Source of the DNA: Agathobacter sp.
GTDB taxonomy: Bacteria > Bacillota > Clostridia > Lachnospirales > Lachnospiraceae
Reading direction: 5' to 3'
Length of the DNA: 64,000 nucleotides
NCBI GenBank assembly: GCA_022769125.1
Contig: JALEKN010000029.1
Span: 62,001 to 126,000, forward strand
Shown here one piece after another: positions 58,051-64,000 of the stretch (positions are counted from its first letter, which is position 1; each line of letters opens with the position of its first letter). The translations under genes and the position numbers were made by a program. The notes beneath the pieces were generated by a model. That model was given only the letters and a program-made list of their open reading frames with translations. It searched no databases and had not been told where the DNA came from.

Positions 58051-58905
58051 TTAGCCCTTTACAGCACCTGAAAGTACACCCTTAATAATATACTTCTGAC
58101 CTAACGCATACACAATTACGATTGGGATCAGGCACAAAACTATCAGAGACATTGTTGCACCGTAATCAACCTTGCCGTAGCTTCCCTGCAGGTACTGGAT
58201 ATGGATCGGGATTGTCTTATACTCTGTCTTATCCAATACAAGATACGGCAGAAGGTAATCATTCCACACCCACATTACCTCGAGAATTCCAACGGAAATG
58301 TATGTCGGCTTCATGATCGGAAGTATGATTCTAAAGAAAATCTGCAATGGTGTGCAGCCATCAATCAAAGCGGCTTCTTCCAGTTCCAGCGGAATGCTCT
58401 TTACAAATCCCGTAAACATAAAAATTGCAAGTCCCGCTCCAAATCCAAGGTAAACAATGCATATCGTATAAGGATTGTTCAGGTGAAGCGAATCCGCCGT
58501 CTTTGACAAAGTAAACATAACCATCTGGAATGGCACAACCATTGAAAAAACGCACAGATAGTATACTATCTTACAGAACTTGCTGTCAACTCTGCTCACA
58601 TACCATGCTGACATGGATGTACAGAGCAAAATCAAAGCGACAGACATTATCGTAATCACAAAGCTGTAAAAGACGGAACGATAGAACGGATAATTTCCAA
58701 ACGTCATTCCTTTGATATAGTTGTCAAACTTCATAAAGGATTGTGCATCTGGCAGTGAAAACGGATTCAATGCGATTGCTGTGCTCGTCTTAAAGGAGTT
58801 GATCACTACAACAACAATCGGCATGATCCAGATTGCCGCCAGAAAGATAAATACAATAGTCAATGCCGTATTAATTTTTCGAGTTTTTTTACTTCCGTTC
58901 GTCAT
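58051..58905 (-). CDS. Carbohydrate ABC transporter permease, MalG type
   Basis: A 284-residue inner-membrane permease with six predicted helices. The EAA loop that contacts the ATPase is PLELEEAALIDGCTPLQIFF (about 170-189), the CUT1 form. The ATG overlaps the stop of the preceding permease by one base (TAATG). No ATPase gene is in the operon, so a shared MsmK-type ATPase elsewhere probably powers it. Confidence 0.93.
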   Translation of the reverse strand: MTNGSKKTRKINTALTIVFIFLAAIWIMPIVVVVINSFKTSTAIALNPFSLPDAQSFMKFDNYIKGMTFGNYPFYRSVFYSFVITIMSVALILLCTSMSAWYVSRVDSKFCKIVYYLCVFSMVVPFQMVMFTLSKTADSLHLNNPYTICIVYLGFGAGLAIFMFTGFVKSIPLELEEAALIDGCTPLQIFFRIILPIMKPTYISVGILEVMWVWNDYLLPYLVLDKTEYKTIPIHIQYLQGSYGKVDYGATMSLIVLCLIPIVIVYALGQKYIIKGVLSGAVKG

Positions 58906-59810
58906 TATTCCTGCACCTCCCTGCTTCTTGTGAATCCTAACTGAACCATGGAAATAATACCTACCATGATGAAGAACAGAACTGCCTTCGCCTGACCTAC
59001 ACCAAGTGAGGTAAGATTCTCGTAGAAGGAGCTGTAGATATTAAGGGCAAGCATCTGTGTTGTACCGATTGTTCCATCATACGGCAGTCCGTTGGTGAGT
59101 GCCAGGTTCTGATTGAACAGCTTGAAAGAATTGGTCAGTGTCAAAAATGTACAGATCGTGATGGTCGGCATGATGCACGGAATCGTAATGCGGGTCAGGA
59201 TCTGCCCACCGGTCGCACCGTCAATCTGTGCGGCTTCAATATAATCGGTCGGTACATTCTGCAGGCCTGCAATATAAATGATCATCATATATCCAATCTG
59301 CTGCCAGCACATCAGAATAACCAATCCCCAGAACCCAAACGTTGCATTCAGCGCAAGAGAAGAATTCCAGAATGCCTGAATCACACCATTTAGGATTATT
59401 TTCCAAATATAGCCCAGAACGATTCCACCGATCAGGTTCGGCATAAAGAAAATCGTCCGGAAGATGGTAGAGCCCTTGATTTTTCTCGTGAGTGCGAGTG
59501 CGATCGCAAACGCAATCACATTGATCAGGATCATCGTGACAACGGTGTATGCCACCGTAAATTTGAAGGCGCGGAAATAAGATGCATCCTTCAGTGCGTT
59601 TATATAGTTCTGCAATCCGATAAACTTCTGAAAACGGATCGTCTTGAATTTAAAAAAGGATAACTTGATTCCCCAAAGGAACGGATATACAAATCCGATA
59701 CAAAATGCAATAAACGTCGGAATGATAAAGATTGGGGCATACTTTTTCATTGCCTTGCGCTGTATGCTGTTTACTGCCGAACTGTTCACGGTTTTTTGCT
59801 TTTTCTTCAT
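58905..59810 (-). CDS. Carbohydrate ABC transporter permease, MalF type
   Basis: A 301-residue permease with six main helices after a charged N-terminus (APIFIIPTFIAFCIGFVYPF begins the first). The EAA loop is NVPTDYIEAAQIDGATGGQI. It pairs with the MalG-type subunit. An attenuator-like hairpin separates it from the binding-protein gene. Confidence 0.93.
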   Translation of the reverse strand: MKKKQKTVNSSAVNSIQRKAMKKYAPIFIIPTFIAFCIGFVYPFLWGIKLSFFKFKTIRFQKFIGLQNYINALKDASYFRAFKFTVAYTVVTMILINVIAFAIALALTRKIKGSTIFRTIFFMPNLIGGIVLGYIWKIILNGVIQAFWNSSLALNATFGFWGLVILMCWQQIGYMMIIYIAGLQNVPTDYIEAAQIDGATGGQILTRITIPCIMPTITICTFLTLTNSFKLFNQNLALTNGLPYDGTIGTTQMLALNIYSSFYENLTSLGVGQAKAVLFFIMVGIISMVQLGFTRSREVQE

Positions 59811-59852
59811 GGCAAACTCCTATATTCCTGCTACATCCAAGAATGCTTCTTT

Positions 59853-59884
59853 AAAAAAGGGGAGCAAGGCAAAACCTGCTCCCC
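59853..59884 (-). terminator. Intra-operon attenuator between binding protein and permeases
   Basis: GGGGAGCAGG pairs with CCTTGCTCCCC (59875-59884 and 59859-59869), followed by TTTTTT on the minus strand. It should let only part of the transcripts continue into the permease genes. Confidence 0.75.
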
Positions 59885-59904
59885 TGTCTGATGCTTTAAC
59901 AAAA

Positions 59905-61182
59905 TTACTGCTGTGAAAGCTGATACTGTTCAGCCCATCCGTCAACATAAGCGCTGACAACTGCATCCCAATCACCGGTTCCTGCAGAGTATGCAGCAAG
60001 TGCGGAAACGACCGGAGCTCTCCAGCTCTCAGTATTCGGTGTGAAGTTGAATGCCCATGATACGTTGTAGCATCCGTCAGCAACATACTGGTTCATAATG
60101 TTGCAAAGGACATTGGATACGCTCTTTGCATTCTTGAACGGAGATACAAATCCCATGTCGTCTGCAAGTGCACTAGTTCCCTCATCACTGGTTACTACCC
60201 AGTTAAGGAAATCAAGAGTAGCCTTCTGGTCTGCTTCGGAAGCCTGGCTGTTTACTGCCCAATAGTTCTCTGTACCACAGCTTAAGCCTTCCTTCTCATC
60301 TCTTACACCGATGTAAATTGGAAGATATCCAATGTTGTCATCTCCGATAGAAGAGATATCGCCGTATGCCCATGTACCATTCTGATAGAATACAGCCTGC
60401 TCGTTAACAAACTCTGCCACTGCATCGTCACCTGTCTTTGCAGATAACTCAGATGGTGCGCAGGTAGCGTTCTGTGTGTATACGTCCCAAATTGCCTTGA
60501 AGTTGTCAAGGTAGGTTCCCTTGATGGTCGCCGGCTGGGAAGTGATTCCATCCTCTTCAAATTCATAGAAAAGCGGGATGTTTGCCAAGTGTCCTGAGAA
60601 TCTCCAGCTTGAAGAGCTGTCAAGACCTGCGGATGTAAATGCTGAGAATCCAAGGTCTGCACTTCTTGCCGTAATGTCTTCTGCAACTGCCTTTAAGCTA
60701 TTGAAGTCCTTAATGTCATCGATGGAATATCCTGCCTTCTCAAGAAGTGCCTTGTTTGTGATGATTCCATATCCTTCGTATACATATGCAATGCCGTATA
60801 CGCCATTGTCATTCTTGATTGCAAAGTCATCAGAAGTAAGCTGTTTGTATACATCTGAGTCAGAAAGATCCAAGCAGTAGTCCTTCCAAGACTCATATCC
60901 TACTGCTCCGGAAATCTGGAACAACGTAGGTGCATCTTTCTTATCGATATCAGCGGTAAGTGTCTCTTCGTATGTACCTTCGGCAGCGGTAACGACCTTA
61001 ACCTCAACACCTGTCTGCTCTGTATAGGTCTTTGCAAGAGCCTGCCAAGCCTCGTCTGCTTCCGGCTTGAAGTTCAAGTAGTAAACAGAACCGGTCTCCT
61101 CTGCTCCCCCTTTTCCACAACCGGCAAGCATTGCAGCAGCCATGGAAGTAACTAATAATGCGGATACTAATTTCTTTTTCAT
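59905..61182 (-). CDS. Extracellular solute-binding lipoprotein of a sugar ABC transporter
   Basis: A 425-residue family 1 solute-binding lipoprotein. The signal peptide ends in the lipobox MLAGC (Cys about residue 22). The mature protein begins with KGGAEETGSVYYLNFKPEAD and has the family pattern of QTGVEVKVV, then APTLFQISG, then NGTWAYGDISS. It should capture an oligosaccharide outside the cell and hand it to the two permeases. The sugar cannot be told; no glycosidase lies in the window. AGGAGG precedes the ATG. Confidence 0.92.
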   Translation of the reverse strand: MKKKLVSALLVTSMAAAMLAGCGKGGAEETGSVYYLNFKPEADEAWQALAKTYTEQTGVEVKVVTAAEGTYEETLTADIDKKDAPTLFQISGAVGYESWKDYCLDLSDSDVYKQLTSDDFAIKNDNGVYGIAYVYEGYGIITNKALLEKAGYSIDDIKDFNSLKAVAEDITARSADLGFSAFTSAGLDSSSSWRFSGHLANIPLFYEFEEDGITSQPATIKGTYLDNFKAIWDVYTQNATCAPSELSAKTGDDAVAEFVNEQAVFYQNGTWAYGDISSIGDDNIGYLPIYIGVRDEKEGLSCGTENYWAVNSQASEADQKATLDFLNWVVTSDEGTSALADDMGFVSPFKNAKSVSNVLCNIMNQYVADGCYNVSWAFNFTPNTESWRAPVVSALAAYSAGTGDWDAVVSAYVDGWAEQYQLSQQ

Positions 61183-61220
61183 TTTTGTCCTCCTCTAAGT
61201 ATCACCTTTTCTCCTTTTCC

Positions 61221-61256
61221 GGTAGCGTTACCGAAAATGTTCCCGGTAACGTTTCC
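61221..61256. promoter_or_regulatory. Pair of LacI-type operator palindromes
   Basis: GGTAGCGTTACC (61221-61232) and GGTAACGTTTCC (61245-61256), each with the central CG usual for LacI-family sites and 24 bases centre to centre. Both lie just downstream of the predicted start, so the repressor would block initiation or elongation. Confidence 0.7.
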
Positions 61257-61265
61257 GGTAAGGTC

Positions 61266-61294
61266 AGTATATGCTTCACAACCGCTTTGTGCAA
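61266..61294 (-). promoter_or_regulatory. Promoter of the sugar ABC-lacI operon
   Basis: -35 TTGCAC (61289-61294), 17-base spacer, -10 TATACT (61266-61271). The start is expected near 61259, immediately before the first operator. Confidence 0.55.
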
Positions 61295-61393
61295 GCCCCC
61301 AATTAGCATTTTGTATACTTTAATAAAATATCATTCCGATTTTTGCGCATTACTTCCAATAGCATGCATCCTTACGGCACATTTTGTCTTATA

Positions 61394-61445
61394 GGGTCAA
61401 GGTGTCAAAAGACGGAACTCAGTTGTAGGCCACCTTTTGGCTCTC
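61394..61445 (-). repeat. Dispersed RAKRWPTTE-type intergenic repeat
   Basis: The minus strand reads, in one frame, RAKRWPTTEFRLLTP and a stop. This peptide tail is familiar to me as a spurious ending of many small predicted ORFs in Lachnospiraceae, so the DNA is very likely a dispersed repeat. It contains the inverted CCAAAAGG and CTTTTGAC parts. It lies between the ABC operon promoter and the threonine aldolase terminator. Confidence 0.6.
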
Positions 61446-61456
61446 TGATCCTGTAA

Positions 61457-61490
61457 AGCAAAAACAGACCGGGCAGATTGCTCCACCCGG
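61457..61490 (-). terminator. Terminator of the threonine aldolase gene
   Basis: GACCGGG pairs with CCCGGTC (61484-61490 and 61465-61471), followed by TGTTTTTG on the minus strand; A/T runs on both sides allow two-way use. Confidence 0.75.
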
Positions 61491-61512
61491 TCCAAAAAAT
61501 CTTATGCTATTC

Positions 61513-62601
61513 TCAAATGTCCAGCCTGCGCAGATCCTCGCAAAGCGCATCTACATCCTCCTGCTTTGTCGCCCAGCTTGTACAGATGCGCACGGCGCTG
61601 TGCGTCTCATCCACGCGCTCCTGATAGGACAGGCAATACTTCTCCGAAAGCTCCTGTATCGCTTCATCCGGCAATACCGGAAAGATCTGGTTCGTATCAT
61701 TGGCAACCAGATATGTTATTCCCTTATGGTTTAAAGCCTCACGGATCTGGTTTGCCTGCCGGATTGCATGATAGCCGCCCTTCATGTACAGGTTCTTAGC
61801 TCCTTTTTCTATATCTGCAACCGAGGCCACATCCATATATTTTTCACCGAGCAGGGTTGAAAACTGCAAACCGAGCAAGCGTCCTTTCGCAAGCATTGCG
61901 CCCTTTTGTTTGATCAGGTAGCGGAAGTCCTTCTTCAACTCATCGTTTGTGATTACAACAGCCTCACCAAACAATGCGCCAAGCTTCGTTCCTCCAATAT
62001 AGAACACATCGGAAAGCTGTGCAAGATCCGGCAGAAAAACATCATTGCTGTCCGCCGCCATGCCATATCCCAGGCGCGCGCCGTCCACAAACAGATAGAG
62101 TCCGTTTGCTCGGCAGACCTTTGAGATCTCTGCAAGCTCCGCGCGTGTATACAGTGTACCAAGCTCGGTCGGCTGTGAAATATACACAAGCTTTGGCTGC
62201 ACCATATGCTCAAAACTGGCATCATGGATGTGTGCCTGATACGCCTCATCGATCTGCTGCGCAGTTATTTTTCCATCTGCACTTGGAAGTCCGAGCACCT
62301 TATGTCCATCCAACTCTACCGCGCCGGTCTCATGCACATTGATATGCCCGCTCTGCGCACAGAGTGCGCCCTGATAGGACCGAAGTGCCGCGAGGATAAT
62401 CGTGGCATTTGCCTGTGTTCCTCCCACCAGAAAATGCACATCGGCATCCGGTGCCTGACATTCTCTGCGGATGATCCGCCTTGCCTCCTCGCAGTATTCA
62501 TCGCAGCCATAACCAATCGTCTGCTCCATATTGGTTGCGCTTAAGCGCGCAAGGATTTCCGGGTGCGCGCCCTCATTGTAATCACAATTAAAATATATCA
62601 T
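61513..62601 (-). CDS. Low-specificity threonine aldolase
   Basis: A 362-residue PLP enzyme of the beta-eliminating lyase fold, which splits threonine or allo-threonine to glycine and acetaldehyde. GGTQANATIILAAL (cofactor phosphate side), LFVDGARLGYGMA with the PLP-contacting Asp, and IGGTKLGALFGEAVV with the Schiff-base lysine are all seen. The ATG at 62601 follows GGAGG by 8 bases; six upstream codons are dropped. L- or allo-threonine preference cannot be told. Confidence 0.9.
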   Translation of the reverse strand: MIYFNCDYNEGAHPEILARLSATNMEQTIGYGCDEYCEEARRIIRRECQAPDADVHFLVGGTQANATIILAALRSYQGALCAQSGHINVHETGAVELDGHKVLGLPSADGKITAQQIDEAYQAHIHDASFEHMVQPKLVYISQPTELGTLYTRAELAEISKVCRANGLYLFVDGARLGYGMAADSNDVFLPDLAQLSDVFYIGGTKLGALFGEAVVITNDELKKDFRYLIKQKGAMLAKGRLLGLQFSTLLGEKYMDVASVADIEKGAKNLYMKGGYHAIRQANQIREALNHKGITYLVANDTNQIFPVLPDEAIQELSEKYCLSYQERVDETHSAVRICTSWATKQEDVDALCEDLRRLDI

Positions 62602-62641
62602 CTTATAACCTCCGGACAAATTTACCTTTTATACTTGCTTC

Positions 62642-62647
62642 ATCATA
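62642..62647 (-). promoter_or_regulatory. Extended -10 element of the threonine aldolase gene
   Basis: TGCTATGAT with its hexamer at 62642-62647; no clear -35. About 40 bases before the ATG. Confidence 0.4.
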
Positions 62648-62670
62648 GCACATTTGCCCCAAGAAAAGAA

Positions 62671-64000
62671 CTACCAATTTTCCGCCTTTTCCTGATATCG
62701 CTGGATATCCGCCTCCAACAGCGCCCTTGCATACGCGTGTGACACGTTGAACTGCCGGATGCTCTCATCCGTTTCCTCTGCCGTATCTTCTACATATACC
62801 TCATACCAATATTCCTTTTTCTGTTCCGGTGCCTTCTCTTCAACGTATTTTTTTATCACAGGCGCTGCATCGGTAGAAAGTGTGGTCAGATACCAATGGT
62901 CAATATCTTTCTTTTCGTTCTGCGAAATATTCAGATTGTACTGTGCGATCCAGTAATCCGGCCGTCCGAACGATAGCGCCAGATAGCAGACTGCAAAAAC
63001 AATCATTCCATACCGAAACAGTGGAAAATCACTCTTGTAAATCTGGATCATGATTCCCGCAAGCGTCAGGGCAATCACAAACAGCATCCAGAACGTCAAT
63101 ACGCGCAGGAAAGACAGATAGTAGTTCTTCACGTACAAGGTCATCCGAAATGCACTCGAAGCCACCATCACATACGTACAGCAGGATATAACTGTGAGCA
63201 GAACCTTAATGACCGGGCGCTTTTCAAAGTGCTTCAGTACGAAAAGTACGATGAGCAGATTCAAAACGCATACAACAAGAAGCTGGAAAAATCCCTCTCT
63301 TGCATACTCCGCATAAGTGTAGCCCTCCGGCAGCTCCATTCTTCCGCCAAAGAGATAAACAACCTGAATACCGCAGAAAAAGATATACACGGCCGAAAGC
63401 AGCCATAGTACAGTTTCTGCAATGAGCGGTTCATGCTGTTTTGGCGTTTTTTCCGTCCTATCGATTGTTCCCTTCCCCAGATAGCGAAGGCCGCAGTAGG
63501 CAGCAAAAAATGCAAACAGGAACGTCACTACACACCCTGCAATATCACTGACATCCCAATGAATGTTCTGTATTATGGAGTAGAAAACTGCATCGGCAGA
63601 ACAGAGCATCACTAACACAAAACCCAGCAACGGAACAGAGATCAGCAATCCGATCAGCACATATAGAAGACCGGAGCGTGTCTTGCCTTTAGATTCCTTC
63701 TGATAACAGGAAACATCCGAAAACGGATCCCCGATAGAGCCAATTGCGCCGAATACTGCTGAAAAAATTGCTTTGATGTGCTTCCCAAAGCTCCATCCAC
63801 GGTCCTCATAGAAACTATGAAGCAGCATACTGATCAAAAGCAGTGCCATCCCAACTGTATTCCAGAATACAATAAATCCGCTTCCTGTAAGGAAAGAAGA
63901 TACTCCAAGCAGCAACATTCCCGCTACATACATATTATTGCTCTTCTTCCATGCAACATTCATTCTTCCCATGCAAGTTCTGCAGTAAATAATTGTTGCA
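62671..64000 (-). CDS. Multi-pass membrane protein, DUF4153/DUF4173-like (cut by window edge)
   Basis: The frame is open to the window end, so the true start is probably beyond 64000; an ATG at 63972 exists but has no convincing Shine-Dalgarno. About 440 residues are visible with some nine to ten predicted helices and a hydrophilic C-terminal tail of about 90 residues. Features such as GLLISVPLLGFVLVMLCSAD, FRMTLYVKNYYLSFLRVLTF and GRPDYWIAQYNL match my memory of the DUF4153/DUF4173 group, whose role is unknown. It is not clearly tied to its neighbours. Confidence 0.75.
   Translation of the reverse strand, partial: ATIIYCRTCMGRMNVAWKKSNNMYVAGMLLLGVSSFLTGSGFIVFWNTVGMALLLISMLLHSFYEDRGWSFGKHIKAIFSAVFGAIGSIGDPFSDVSCYQKESKGKTRSGLLYVLIGLLISVPLLGFVLVMLCSADAVFYSIIQNIHWDVSDIAGCVVTFLFAFFAAYCGLRYLGKGTIDRTEKTPKQHEPLIAETVLWLLSAVYIFFCGIQVVYLFGGRMELPEGYTYAEYAREGFFQLLVVCVLNLLIVLFVLKHFEKRPVIKVLLTVISCCTYVMVASSAFRMTLYVKNYYLSFLRVLTFWMLFVIALTLAGIMIQIYKSDFPLFRYGMIVFAVCYLALSFGRPDYWIAQYNLNISQNEKKDIDHWYLTTLSTDAAPVIKKYVEEKAPEQKKEYWYEVYVEDTAEETDESIRQFNVSHAYARALLEADIQRYQEKAENW

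Overview
The window reads as chromosomal DNA of a low-to-moderate GC Firmicute, most likely a gut Lachnospiraceae close to Roseburia/Agathobacter. That placement is an inference. It rests on strong AGGAGG ribosome sites, zinc-binding S14 and L36, SpoVG, the paired GlgC/GlgD, the MBOAT-DHHW-DUF4358 set and an intergenic repeat that reads RAKRWPTTEFRLLTP. Almost all space is coding. No rRNA, tRNA, CRISPR array, prophage or intact insertion sequence was seen.

Layout. 1-12.4 kb: cca (cut by the edge), a large TPR-GAF-GGDEF protein, a patatin-like lipase, an RluA-type pseudouridine synthase, a chemoreceptor, a histidine kinase/response regulator pair, metK under a SAM-I riboswitch, and a divergent HD-GYP phosphodiesterase. 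12.5-19.8 kb: one minus-strand operon pth-mfd-(PrsA-like lipoprotein)-aroK-murA. 19.8-22.9 kb: glgC-glgD-spoVG for glycogen. 22.8-27.9 kb, plus strand: murC, a DnaD-domain protein, a DnaC/DnaI-like helicase loader and PRPP synthetase. 28.0-44.8 kb, minus strand: the complete S10-spc-alpha cluster (rpsJ to rplQ, with secY, adk, map, infA, rpmJ and rpoA) from one strong promoter. 44.9-53.8 kb: an Ig-like secreted protein, an RNA methyltransferase-like protein, a DHHW/MBOAT acylation pair, a DUF4358 lipoprotein, trpS, a DHH phosphoesterase and CapA. 53.8-56.0 kb: a small accessory island with an AAA/DUF4143 ATPase and a decayed acyltransferase. 56.0-64.0 kb: a secreted protein, a LacI-regulated sugar ABC transporter, threonine aldolase and a membrane protein cut by the edge.

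How the parts work together. A cyclic-di-GMP maker (3.5 kb) and a breaker (11.3 kb) lie within 8 kb, with a chemoreceptor and a two-component system between them. The kinase promoter carries a 14-bp-arm palindrome at its start site. The ABC operon encodes its own LacI repressor last, and two LacI-like palindromes lie just after its promoter. MBOAT, DHHW and CapA suggest decoration of a surface polymer.

No wholly new multi-gene system stands out. The best leads are short: the repeated motif over the ATPase promoter (54.1 kb), the kinase palindrome (9.6 kb), structured gaps inside the ribosomal operon (31.3 and 37.1 kb), and the dispersed palindromic repeats. Starts were moved inward from the longest open frame wherever a clear Shine-Dalgarno site and family start agreed. 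All domain names come from motif recognition, without database searches.
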